NCBI RefSeq assembly: GCF_014202635.1
Contig: NZ_JACHHD010000006.1
Span: forward strand, 38,385-102,384
Length of the DNA stretch: 64,000 bases
Direction of reading: 5' to 3'
DNA from: Faecalicoccus acidiformans
GTDB lineage: Bacteria; Bacillota_I; Bacilli_A; Erysipelotrichales; Erysipelotrichaceae
The notes under the pieces were generated by a model. It made no database searches. It was not told the DNA's origin and saw only the letters and a list, made by a program, of their open reading frames with translations. How positions within the stretch are numbered: the first letter of the stretch is position 1; every line of letters starts with the position of its first letter. A program made the position numbers and the translations under genes. Positions 50,767 to 58,313 of this stretch are shown here, in pieces.

Positions 50767-51813
50767 ATGAAAGAAAAAAAGGTCTTAATGGTCCGAGTGG
50801 TTTTGATCTTAGTTTGTCTGGCAATTTTTGTAACCTGTTTTTGGGCGATGAACCAGACTTATGATCCTTTAGCTCGTTATCCTTATGCGACAGAAGAAAA
50901 CCGAGAGACGATTCTTCAGCACTTAGACAGCGAAGATATCGAGTATATTATTTCAAACCAGATCCGGCCGGAGGAATTTTTAGAATTTATTGATGAACCA
51001 GGTTTTGATGTTCGTTATTGCCGCTTATATACGATTGCCAAGCAGACGCAAGATGAAAGCAATGCCTATATCGTGAATTTTGTAAATCGATATCGATCTC
51101 ATTTCAGCATGAGTACTTTGGAAACTTTGCTACAACATTACTCTTATTTGGATCTGACGACTTTTTATGAAAATGAATTGGCCAGTCATGAGAATCTGGC
51201 TTTGATATCTGATCCGAGTTCTCCACTTATCGTGCTGAACGATTCTACTTCTGTTTATAAATATGTGCCGGATCATTTAACTTCCATCCAGGGAGTTTCT
51301 CTGAAAGAAGAAGCGGCTCAAGCTTTTCAAAATATGGAAGAGGCCTATCGTTCCATGATTGGACAAGATCAATCGTTGAGTTTGGAGAAGGGGTATATTC
51401 CTTATGATCAGATTTTTACAGAATATACTTCTTGGAATGCTTTGAATGCCCAGTATTGTGATGAGGTATTTTTACCGGCCGGCCAAAATGAGTTTCAGCT
51501 GGGCTATACTGTTGCCCTTACGGGATATAATGACTGGGTTCGTCAGTGCTTGGAAAAGGAAACCATCTATCGACAGAATCAGTATGATGAAATATTGGAA
51601 ACTTATGATGAAACCATGATTCAAAAGATTACTTGGCTGGAAGATAATGCATATCGGTATGGTTTTGTGATTCGCTATCCGCAAGGGAAAGAAGAACAGA
51701 CCGGGCAGTTGTACAACCCTTTTGTGTTGCGATATGTCGGGCAAGAGAACGCCAAAACTATGCGGGAATCAGATAGGGTCATGGAAGAAATGAAACTTGA
51801 GGAGTTAGAATGA
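50767..51813 (+). CDS. VanY-like D-Ala-D-Ala carboxypeptidase fold, catalytic residues lost
   Basis: 348 residues: an N-terminal anchor (VLILVCLAIFVTCFWAM), then a long exported linker and a C-terminal VanY/DDCP fold. Recognisable blocks are GYIPYDQIFTEYTSW, AGQNEFQLGYTVAL and WLEDNAYRYGFVIRYP, ending NPFVLRYVG. Active members have SxHxxGxAxD and EPWHxRYVG with zinc-binding His, Asp and His; here those positions read NEFQLGYTVAL and NPFVLRYVG, so the metal ligands appear to be missing. Inferred: a non-catalytic peptidoglycan-binding protein. The start has a GAGG site. Confidence 0.75.
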   Translation: MKEKKVLMVRVVLILVCLAIFVTCFWAMNQTYDPLARYPYATEENRETILQHLDSEDIEYIISNQIRPEEFLEFIDEPGFDVRYCRLYTIAKQTQDESNAYIVNFVNRYRSHFSMSTLETLLQHYSYLDLTTFYENELASHENLALISDPSSPLIVLNDSTSVYKYVPDHLTSIQGVSLKEEAAQAFQNMEEAYRSMIGQDQSLSLEKGYIPYDQIFTEYTSWNALNAQYCDEVFLPAGQNEFQLGYTVALTGYNDWVRQCLEKETIYRQNQYDEILETYDETMIQKITWLEDNAYRYGFVIRYPQGKEEQTGQLYNPFVLRYVGQENAKTMRESDRVMEEMKLEELE

Positions 51814-52286
51814 TGCAAATCGTGGTAGTGAGTGATACGCATTCTCGAAATGAGATTCTCGACATTTTAGAAGAAAGATACAAAGATGCTTATGCCTTTA
51901 TTCATTGTGGAGACTTAGAAGATGATCCTCGTTATTATCCTCGCTGGCTGATTGTTCGGGGAAATAATGATTATTTTGGAAAGTTTCGGGAGGACTTGCG
52001 AATCAAAGTTGGATCTCATCGGATCTATGTGACTCATTCTCATCGTTGTTCGTATCTTTATAGAGAAAAGAATCTGGAGCGGCTTGCACAAGAGTATGGA
52101 TGCGATATCGTATGTTATGGTCATACGCACATCTCGAAGGTTACGAATCAAAATGGGATTTTAATGGTCAATCCGGGATCTTGTTGGCTTCCGCGTGCTG
52201 GAAAAGAACCCAGTTACGCTTTGATCAACATTGAAGGGAGTCGTGTAGAGGCCAAAATCATTGAACAGAAAGACTGGGATTTTTGA
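51810..52286 (+). CDS. YfcE/MJ0936-family metallophosphoesterase
   Basis: 158 residues. Two-metal phosphoesterase signature: VVSDTHSR (D-x-H), FIHCGDLEDD (GD), VRGNNDYFGKF (GNND), THSH and GHTHISKV. Cytoplasmic phosphodiesterase; physiological substrate unknown. The start overlaps the VanY-like gene by ATGA. Confidence 0.92.
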   Translation: MMQIVVVSDTHSRNEILDILEERYKDAYAFIHCGDLEDDPRYYPRWLIVRGNNDYFGKFREDLRIKVGSHRIYVTHSHRCSYLYREKNLERLAQEYGCDIVCYGHTHISKVTNQNGILMVNPGSCWLPRAGKEPSYALINIEGSRVEAKIIEQKDWDF

Positions 52287-52351
52287 TAAAATTCATTGTT
52301 TCTGCTTTGATTTGTTGTATAATGAGCATTACAGATTTGAGGAGATAAGAT

Positions 52352-52876
52352 ATGAATGGGGAAGTTCTTTCTATAGTTGTATTTTTGGCTTTATTTGGAT
52401 TTGGTATCTATGAGATGTATCGTGGAGTCAAGCAGCTTATGGAGCATAATAAGAATCGTAAAGAGTATATGGAAAATCATAATAAACCTTATGATTTTTT
52501 CGAGGAATATAAACTTTGGTTTACAATCTACAGTGGAGTTGCTGTATTCAGTATAGGAGCTTGTATCTATCAGGCAGTAAATTATCGGGACTGGATGTAT
52601 GCCATGGGTTTTTTGGTGTTGGCTGCTTGTTGTGTCAGTTTTGCGATGGATTGTTTGGTTAAGCGAAGAGCTTGGTTTTATGAAGAGGGCTTCTTTTATG
52701 AAAAAAAATTTTATCGTTATCGCAGTGTTGCCCGAGTTTCTAAAACAACGGGGTTTAAACCGGGATATGATGTGAATTTCATGAAGGATCCGTCCATGAT
52801 CGTCACGAAGAAAATGGCTTTTGAGATCCAAAAACGGATGGAAGCTTATAAAGCGAACAAAAAGAAAGGGAAATAA
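52352..52876 (+). CDS. Hypothetical membrane protein, 174 residues
   Basis: Three hydrophobic helices: near the N terminus (VLSIVVFLALFGFGIYEMYRGV) and a pair at about 58-105 (IYSGVAVFSIGACIYQAV; AMGFLVLAACCVSFAMDCLV). The C-terminal 70 residues are soluble and basic (DYDVNF-like, KRMEAYKANKKKGK). No family recognised. TATAAT at 52318-52323 and GAGGAG precede the ATG. Co-transcribed with the next gene (gap of 5 bases). Confidence 0.7.
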   Translation: MNGEVLSIVVFLALFGFGIYEMYRGVKQLMEHNKNRKEYMENHNKPYDFFEEYKLWFTIYSGVAVFSIGACIYQAVNYRDWMYAMGFLVLAACCVSFAMDCLVKRRAWFYEEGFFYEKKFYRYRSVARVSKTTGFKPGYDVNFMKDPSMIVTKKMAFEIQKRMEAYKANKKKGK

Positions 52877-52881
52877 GATTT

Positions 52882-53223
52882 ATGAGCAAAAAAGATAACA
52901 GTGCCCGAAAAACAGCAGCTCGTATCGTAATGGATGCCTTTATCAAGAGGAAAGCGACTTCTCCAGAAACGGCGATTCCAATCGAAAAATTCAAAGATGT
53001 AAAACTCTCTACATCTGTGATTTCCTATACGATCGCCAATTTTATGGAAGATGAAGTTGTTTATAAGACTGGGGATGACCGCTATTATTTTTCCATGGAG
53101 AACTGGAAAAAATTGGAAAAGAAGGTAACGCGTGGTTATTGGATCATGGTGGCAATTCCGATTATTTGCTTGGCAGGCGTTTTACTATTGCGGCATATTG
53201 GAGATATTATTGCTTGGTTCTAA
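52882..53223 (+). CDS. Hypothetical tail-anchored protein with helical head
   Basis: 113 residues. The head (residues 1-85) is helical and looks like a winged-helix or HTH-type fold (SARKTAARIVMDAFIKRKATSPETAIPIEKFKDVKLSTSVISYTIANFMEDEVVYKTGDDRYYF). The C terminus is one membrane helix (GYWIMVAIPIICLAGVLLL) plus a short end. I recognise no family. Followed by a terminator. Confidence 0.65.
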   Translation: MSKKDNSARKTAARIVMDAFIKRKATSPETAIPIEKFKDVKLSTSVISYTIANFMEDEVVYKTGDDRYYFSMENWKKLEKKVTRGYWIMVAIPIICLAGVLLLRHIGDIIAWF

Positions 53224-53246
53224 AGATGGAAATTCCATCTTTTTTT
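53223..53246 (+). terminator. Intrinsic terminator before the PTS region
   Basis: AAGATGG, AAATT loop, CCATCTT, then TTTTT; the stop codon lies at its 5' edge. Confidence 0.75.
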
Positions 53247-53265
53247 ATAAAATGGTTTTCTAGTA

Positions 53266-53294
53266 TTGACACAAACATTATAATGTTCTATTTT
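53266..53294 (+). promoter_or_regulatory. Promoter with operator AACATTATAATGTT, upstream of the PTS operon
   Basis: TTGACA (53266-53271), a 14-bp perfect palindrome AACATTATAATGTT (53274-53287), and a TATTTT -10 candidate (53289-53294). The same palindrome occurs at 57720-57733, in the same place relative to TTGACA, before the isomerase genes. A dimeric repressor is inferred, most simply the GntR/UTRA protein at 60065. Confidence 0.7.
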
Positions 53295-53441
53295 ATAGAT
53301 AAGTTTTCGTATTTAAACAGATTTCAGAATTCGCAATTTGTTTGATTTTTTGTTAATATCATTCGATTTTATTTGTTGAAAAATACTTGATTTTGCGATA
53401 TTTATCTGTTTTTGATCGATTTTGTAACCCCTTTAATTTCA

Positions 53442-53470
53442 TTGACGAAATGTATAAAAAGGGGTATCAT
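53442..53470 (+). promoter_or_regulatory. Main promoter of the PTS operon
   Basis: TTGACG (53442-53447), 17-bp spacer, TATCAT (53465-53470). The -35 lies between the arms of two nested inverted repeats (ATTTC/GAAAT and ACCCCTTT/AAAGGGGT), which may be operator sites. The 309-base gap 53224-53532 holds this promoter, the upstream one and no gene. Confidence 0.6.
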
Positions 53471-53532
53471 ATTGTGTGTAAAATGTCAAAATGACGTGTG
53501 AAATTATGCCTGAAAGGCAGAAGGAGAAAATC

Positions 53533-53958
53533 ATGAAGTATGTAGTTATGGTTAGTCATGGTGAGTTTGCGCCAGGTTTGCACAGCGCTGTCAAAATGAT
53601 GACAGGAGATCGTGAAGATGTTTTGAGCACATCATTGAAGGATGGAATGAGCGCAGATGAATTCGCAGAAAACTTCCGCGAATTGGTATCGGGATTTCAA
53701 AGTGACGATGAAGTCATCTTATTGGCTGATATCTTGAGTGGTTCCCCTTTTACGAATGCTTTGAGTGTTTTGGATGAAAAAGGACTTTTGGCTAATACAC
53801 TTGTTATTGCTGGTGTGAATATGCCATGTGCTGTTTCTGCAGTTTTAATGAAAGATAATATGGATAGAGAAACTTTGAAACAGACACTTCTAAGCGAAGG
53901 CCGTACTGGTCTTTGTGATTTCGCAACAGAATCAAACGATGATGATGACGATATCTAG
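53533..53958 (+). CDS. PTS mannose-family EIIA component
   Basis: 141 residues from the ATG at 53533 (AAGGAG). Phosphorylation His in VMVSHGEFAPG (residue 9), followed by LADILSGSPFTNAL. It accepts phosphate from HPr and passes it to EIIB. A/B/C/D are four separate proteins here. A run of five Asp ends the protein. First gene of the operon. Confidence 0.93.
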   Translation: MKYVVMVSHGEFAPGLHSAVKMMTGDREDVLSTSLKDGMSADEFAENFRELVSGFQSDDEVILLADILSGSPFTNALSVLDEKGLLANTLVIAGVNMPCAVSAVLMKDNMDRETLKQTLLSEGRTGLCDFATESNDDDDDI

Positions 53959-53999
53959 TCGAGGATGTCGTATCATAAACTAAAGGAGGAGAAGTTAAA

Positions 54000-54491
54000 A
54001 TGATTAGTTTTATTCGTGTGGATGACCGCATTATCCACGGACAGATCGTTACACGCTGGTCTAAAGAATATCCATGTGACGGTATCATCGCGGTCAATGA
54101 CAAAGCAGCAAATACGCCTGTTTTGAAACAGTCTTTCAAGGCTAGTACAGATAAAAAAGTATTTATCTGGACAATGGAACATTTCTTGGAAAAAGCAGAT
54201 ACTGTTGTAAACAGTCCAAAGAAATACTTCCTGATCACAAAGAATCCTGTTGATATGAAGAAGATCCTTGTTGATCATGGATTTGTTCCAAATGATGTTA
54301 AGCGAGTTGTTGTAGGTCCATGTAATGACCGCCCAGGATCAATCAAATTAGGAAACAACCAGTCTTTGATCCAGGAAGAAGCTGACGCTTGCGAAGCGAT
54401 GACAAATGCCGGATACGATGTTTATTTCGCATTGTTGAAAGAAACAGCTATCGGATCTTGGCCAAAATTCAGATCTAAATTTGGTTACTAA
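54000..54491 (+). CDS. PTS mannose-family EIIB component
   Basis: 163 residues. The active His is in VDDRIIHGQIVTRW (residue 13), followed by CDGIIAVNDKAANTPVLKQSFK. It transfers phosphate to the incoming sugar in EIIC/EIID. AAAGGAGG upstream; 41 bases after EIIA. Confidence 0.93.
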   Translation: MISFIRVDDRIIHGQIVTRWSKEYPCDGIIAVNDKAANTPVLKQSFKASTDKKVFIWTMEHFLEKADTVVNSPKKYFLITKNPVDMKKILVDHGFVPNDVKRVVVGPCNDRPGSIKLGNNQSLIQEEADACEAMTNAGYDVYFALLKETAIGSWPKFRSKFGY

Positions 54492-54537
54492 TTGGGAGTA
54501 GTACCAAATATAGATATATAAGTAAAGGAGAGAAAAT

Positions 54538-55377
54538 ATGTCTTTATTTCAAGCAATCTTGATTGGTATTATGAGCTGTACAGCTGCTAGTACCATTGCT
54601 TGTTTAGGAACAACTGTTGGTAACTATACGTTAAACCGTCCGTTGGTTGCATCTCTCATCGTTGGTATCATCATGGGTGATGTCCAAGGTTGTATCCTGA
54701 TTGGTATTCCAATGCAGGTAATGTGGATCGCATTAGTTACACCTGGTGGAACTGTTGCATCTGACTTACGTGCCGTTTCTTATATTGGTATCCCATTGGC
54801 TTATGTTGGTGCAAAAGCTGCTGGATGGGACTTCGGTGGAGCTGATGCTCAAGGATTAGCTTCTACTATTTCAGCCATGACTGGTGTAATCGGTATCTCA
54901 TTGTTCTACGGAACAGCAATGTTCAACCTGATTTGGCAGCACTATGGATGGGCTCAATTGGATAAAGGAAACATCGAAGTTGTTGGTAAAGTCGACACAA
55001 TCATGCCTTTAGTTTCTCACTTCGTATTGTCTTTCTTGCCAGTTACATTATTGTGCTACTACGGATCTACTGCTGTACAGGAGATCTTCAGCGTATTGAA
55101 CACAGATATGTGGTATGTTAAAGCGTTGTTAGCTGTTGGTGCTGTATTACCTGCAGTTGGTATCGCTATCTTGTTAAAATCTGTAATTTCTAAACCAACT
55201 GACTTGATCTACTTCGTATTCGGTTTCGCAGCTGCTAAATCTATGGGTCTGACTTTGTTGGCCGCTACAGCAGTTGGTGCCGCATTCGCATTGATCAACT
55301 ATCAGTTAACTATGATGAAAGCCGGAGGTGTTGCTACGGCAGCTGCTTCGGATGATGATGACGAGGAGGATATTTAA
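54538..55377 (+). CDS. manY: PTS mannose-family EIIC component
   Basis: 279 residues, polytopic membrane permease (about eight helices). PLVASLIVGIIMGDVQGCILIGIPMQVMWIALVTPGGTVASDLRAV is the family start. Sugar specificity (mannose, fructose, sorbose or amino sugars) cannot be told from this, but the neighbours PGI and ManA favour mannose or fructose. An Asp/Glu-rich tail ends the protein. Confidence 0.93.
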   Translation: MSLFQAILIGIMSCTAASTIACLGTTVGNYTLNRPLVASLIVGIIMGDVQGCILIGIPMQVMWIALVTPGGTVASDLRAVSYIGIPLAYVGAKAAGWDFGGADAQGLASTISAMTGVIGISLFYGTAMFNLIWQHYGWAQLDKGNIEVVGKVDTIMPLVSHFVLSFLPVTLLCYYGSTAVQEIFSVLNTDMWYVKALLAVGAVLPAVGIAILLKSVISKPTDLIYFVFGFAAAKSMGLTLLAATAVGAAFALINYQLTMMKAGGVATAAASDDDDEEDI

Positions 55378-55379
55378 TT

Positions 55380-56222
55380 ATGAAAAAGATTTCTAAAAAG
55401 ACATTAAATAAATCCTTCTGGCATTGGTGGTATGGAAACTTGACTTGCTTCTCTCAAGAACACATGCAGACATTTGGTTATATGTGGGCTATGTTGCCTA
55501 TCATCAAAGAACTGTACAGTGATCGTAAAGAACAGCAAGAAAAGTTGACTACTTACTATCCATTCTTCAATACTGAACCTCAGATTGGTGCAATGGTAGT
55601 TGGTATTACAGCAGGTATGGAAGAAGCACGTGCTAACGGTGCTGAAGCTATCGATGATGAAATGATCAATGGTATCCGTGCAGGTCTAATGGGACCTTTG
55701 GCTGGTATCGGTGACTCTTTGATCGTTGGTACTTACATTCCTATCTTATTAGGTATCGCTGTTGGTTTGGCTGAAGGTGGATCTGCTATCGGTCCTATCT
55801 TCTATATTATCGTTTGGAATATCACTTCTACTTGGTTCCAGAAATTTGTCTTCGACAAAGGTTATGAACTGGGTGGATCTGCTGTTGAATTGATCGTTGG
55901 TCAGCAAGCAACTGCCTTCCGTGAATCTGTAATCGTTATGGGTCAGGTTATCGTTGGTGCTATGGCTGCTAGCTGGGTTAACGTATCTACAAGCGTTCAG
56001 ATCGCTACTAACTCTGAAGGTGAACCAGTAATGTTGCAAGGTCAGTTAGACGGTGCATTCCCTGGTATCCTTACGATGTTGTTCGTATTGCTCGCTTGGT
56101 TCTTAATGGCTAAGAAGAACATGTCTCCTATCAAAGTGTTGTTACTGTATGTAGTTATCGCTATCGTTGGTAACATCATTGGTAGTGACATCTTGTTCGG
56201 ATTCGGATCTTTGATCGGATAG
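55380..56222 (+). CDS. manZ: PTS mannose-family EIID component
   Basis: 280 residues with the EIID opening KSFWHWWYGNLTCFSQEHMQTFGYMWAMLPIIKELY, NTEPQIGAMVVGITAGMEEARANG, and GIRAGLMGPLAGIGDSL. Together with EIIC it forms the sugar channel. Only two bases after EIIC. A terminator follows (56245-56283), so the four PTS genes form one unit. Confidence 0.94.
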   Translation: MKKISKKTLNKSFWHWWYGNLTCFSQEHMQTFGYMWAMLPIIKELYSDRKEQQEKLTTYYPFFNTEPQIGAMVVGITAGMEEARANGAEAIDDEMINGIRAGLMGPLAGIGDSLIVGTYIPILLGIAVGLAEGGSAIGPIFYIIVWNITSTWFQKFVFDKGYELGGSAVELIVGQQATAFRESVIVMGQVIVGAMAASWVNVSTSVQIATNSEGEPVMLQGQLDGAFPGILTMLFVLLAWFLMAKKNMSPIKVLLLYVVIAIVGNIIGSDILFGFGSLIG

Positions 56223-56244
56223 TCATTTTTAACACAACATTTTC

Positions 56245-56283
56245 AAAATCATCCCTTTCTCCCAAGAGGGGTGATTTTGTTTA
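56245..56283 (+). terminator. Intrinsic terminator of the PTS operon
   Basis: AAAATCATCCC (56245-56255) pairs with GGGGTGATTTT (56268-56278), then GTTT. Confidence 0.75.
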
Positions 56284-56310
56284 TTCAGTTATGACAAGGA
56301 GCGCGATAAC

Positions 56311-56619
56311 ATGAAAAAAAAGGAACGAGAAGATTTAAAGAATGAGATCGCTTACCGTAATGTAATGACAAAGCGGTTGGGGCGTTCCTTGAAGATGTTC
56401 TTTTTTATTTTCTTATTATTTGCAGCGATAGCGGTCTGGGGATTTACCGGATGGACTGACAATTTTTTGATTGTTTCTGATTCTGTACGAAATGTATTGA
56501 AATGGATCGGTCTGGTTCTGGCTATTGTATTTGGTGTTTTGACTGTGATGTATTTTTTGAGCTTTAGAAACTCTAAAAAGTACACTCTGTCACTGATCGA
56601 TAAACTGCAGAAGAAATAA
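56311..56619 (+). CDS. Hypothetical two-helix membrane protein
   Basis: 102 residues with a basic N-terminal stretch (KKKEREDLKNEIAYRNVMTKRLGRSLK) and two helices (MFFFIFLLFAAIAVWGF; VLKWIGLVLAIVFGVLTVMYFL). No family recognised. AAGGAG upstream. It may be read through from the PTS operon. Confidence 0.65.
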   Translation: MKKKEREDLKNEIAYRNVMTKRLGRSLKMFFFIFLLFAAIAVWGFTGWTDNFLIVSDSVRNVLKWIGLVLAIVFGVLTVMYFLSFRNSKKYTLSLIDKLQKK

Positions 56620-56643
56620 AAAGCACGGATGTGCTTTTTTTTA
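56618..56643 (+). terminator. Intrinsic terminator
   Basis: AAAGCAC, GGAT loop, GTGCTTT, then TTTTT, just after the stop at 56619. Confidence 0.8.
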
Positions 56644-56650
56644 TATAATG

Positions 56651-56683
56651 AATAAAAACACCCAGATTCGATTGAATCTGGGT
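56651..56683 (-). terminator. Intrinsic terminator of the glycosyltransferase gene
   Basis: ACCCAGATTC (56660-56669) pairs with GAATCTGGGT (56674-56683); on the minus strand it is followed by GTTTTTATTC. Confidence 0.8.
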
Positions 56684-56691
56684 AAATTGTG

Positions 56692-57657
56692 CTATCTGTG
56701 ATCCTGATTGTTTTTTGCTTTATTCATGGACCTTAAGAGAAGCTCCGGATCTATGAATGTTTTTTCCTTCTTTTCTTCTTCCAATAAAATGGTTTCATTA
56801 TATTTATCAAAGTAATTTTGATACAGATCCATATTATCTTCAGCTGTGATCATGCCTCCAAACAAGGCGTCCGGATGATTCTGTAACAATTCTTCAGTTA
56901 AGGGCTTAGCTCCTGAACTTTCTTGCCAAGATCCATCAGGACCCACCACCCGATAATCCTTATTGATATGATCGTCTTCGCGTCCGTTAATGTATACGAA
57001 TTTATCCATCATCATTGGGATGTACATCTCTTCCGGATACCATGAGAGTTTAAAGGTATTGGAGACATAGTCAAAATGCTCTGCCAAAATCTGACCGGTA
57101 CGACCAGTCAACATAAACCATGGACTTCCAATCTGATAAGGTTCTGATAGATGTCTTTTGAATCCAAACTTCGCAAAGAAAGTGGCACTCGCTTTTGTCA
57201 TTCCGCGAATGAATCGGCTTCTCGGGAAGGCGATCACGTTTGTAAAAGTATAATACTTGTCTGCTTTCTTTTTAAGTTCAGGGGTTTCCTGGTGAGCTAC
57301 ATAGTAGTAATCTTTCGTTGGATCCTTTTCAAGAAATTTTACAATATCTTCTCTTTTTTTTATCGGGATCATGCCATCGGTCAAGTTGATATAATAATCA
57401 AAATGATCATATTGTAAGGAATCCTTAATTTGAATAATAGTTCCTCTGGCTAGGGAAAGATCTCCTTCTTGCGCAAATTCCTGTGTTCTTGAAATATGAA
57501 CGCGGGGATGATCGGCAAAGGTAAAGGACACTTTATCACGCAGATCATCGCTATTGATCATGATGAACGCATGATCATTCTGTTTTACCAATTGATTCAG
57601 GGTTTCTACAACTTCATCATAGTCTCGATCTGATTGAAGTAAATATGCGATTTTCAT
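56692..57657 (-). CDS. Core-2/I-branching (GT14-like) glycosyltransferase
   Basis: 321 residues from the ATG at 57657. MKIAYLLQSDRDYDEVVETLNQLVKQNDHAFIMINS, then YDHFDYYINLTDGMIPIKKREDIVKFLE and GSPWFMLTGRTGQILAEHFD followed by SWYPEEMYIPMMM match the GT14-type family (beta-xylosyl or N-acetylglucosaminyl transferases). Cytoplasmic, no membrane segment. It may decorate surface glycans; acceptor unknown. It is convergent with the preceding PTS-side gene and divergent from the isomerase genes. Confidence 0.82.
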   Translation of the reverse strand: MKIAYLLQSDRDYDEVVETLNQLVKQNDHAFIMINSDDLRDKVSFTFADHPRVHISRTQEFAQEGDLSLARGTIIQIKDSLQYDHFDYYINLTDGMIPIKKREDIVKFLEKDPTKDYYYVAHQETPELKKKADKYYTFTNVIAFPRSRFIRGMTKASATFFAKFGFKRHLSEPYQIGSPWFMLTGRTGQILAEHFDYVSNTFKLSWYPEEMYIPMMMDKFVYINGREDDHINKDYRVVGPDGSWQESSGAKPLTEELLQNHPDALFGGMITAEDNMDLYQNYFDKYNETILLEEEKKEKTFIDPELLLRSMNKAKNNQDHR

Positions 57658-57711
57658 GTTTATTAACACCTCATTTTCTCGTATTATATCATAAAAAATA
57701 AGGAATAGAAA

Positions 57712-57738
57712 TTGACAGAAACATTATAATGTTATAAT
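57712..57738 (+). promoter_or_regulatory. Promoter with operator AACATTATAATGTT, upstream of the isomerase genes
   Basis: TTGACA (57712-57717), the palindrome at 57720-57733, and TATAAT (57733-57738) right at its edge. Identical palindrome to 53274-53287, and the preceding ATTGACA with its following AAA is also shared. A bound repressor would block both promoter elements. Confidence 0.7.
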
Positions 57739-57757
57739 CTTTGAATAGGAGGCTGTT

Positions 57758-58312
57758 ATGGAAATCAGAGAAAGCAAATGGATTGAAAATTTTAAAGAAA
57801 ATTGGATATCAGGTAACGAGATCAAGACATCTCAAAAGCTTTACAAAGATGCCAGAATGTTTTATGAATCGATCGATGAATCCCTGGATCCACAGACTGT
57901 GATGTACACAGTTTATTCTTGCGAACAAGGGGAAATTAAAACGGGGAACTTAAACTGGGGGCTGTCTGTATTAGAACCCGTAACTGTCAAAGGGGAATGC
58001 AATGTGACGCGAGGGCATTTTCATGAAGATTTGGATTGTGACGAAATTTATGTTTGTGCCCAAGGAGAAGGTTTTTTATTGTTAATGGATGCCGATGGAA
58101 AATGTACAGCAGAGATCATGAAGCCGGGGTCGATCCATCATATTGACGGACATCAGGCTCATCGTCTGGTTAATACAGGGGATACACAATTGGCCGTGAT
58201 GTGTTGCTGGCCCAGTACGGCCGGACATGATTATGGGCGAGTAGAGGCGCTGCCATTTTCAGTTAGAGCGTTTAAATGTGATAATAAAATTATTTGGAAA
58301 GAAGGAGAATAA
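57758..58312 (+). CDS. Cupin-type glucose-6-phosphate isomerase
   Basis: 184 residues. The metal-binding cupin motifs are GHFHEDLDCDEIYVCAQGEG and PGSIHHIDGHQAHRLVNTG. This metal-dependent PGI class, first known from archaea, interconverts glucose-6-phosphate and fructose-6-phosphate; it is not related to the usual Pgi fold. It is encoded one base ahead of a mannose-6-phosphate isomerase, so both feed phosphorylated hexoses from the PTS into glycolysis. AGGAGG upstream. Confidence 0.88.
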   Translation: MEIRESKWIENFKENWISGNEIKTSQKLYKDARMFYESIDESLDPQTVMYTVYSCEQGEIKTGNLNWGLSVLEPVTVKGECNVTRGHFHEDLDCDEIYVCAQGEGFLLLMDADGKCTAEIMKPGSIHHIDGHQAHRLVNTGDTQLAVMCCWPSTAGHDYGRVEALPFSVRAFKCDNKIIWKEGE

Positions 58313-58313
58313 C

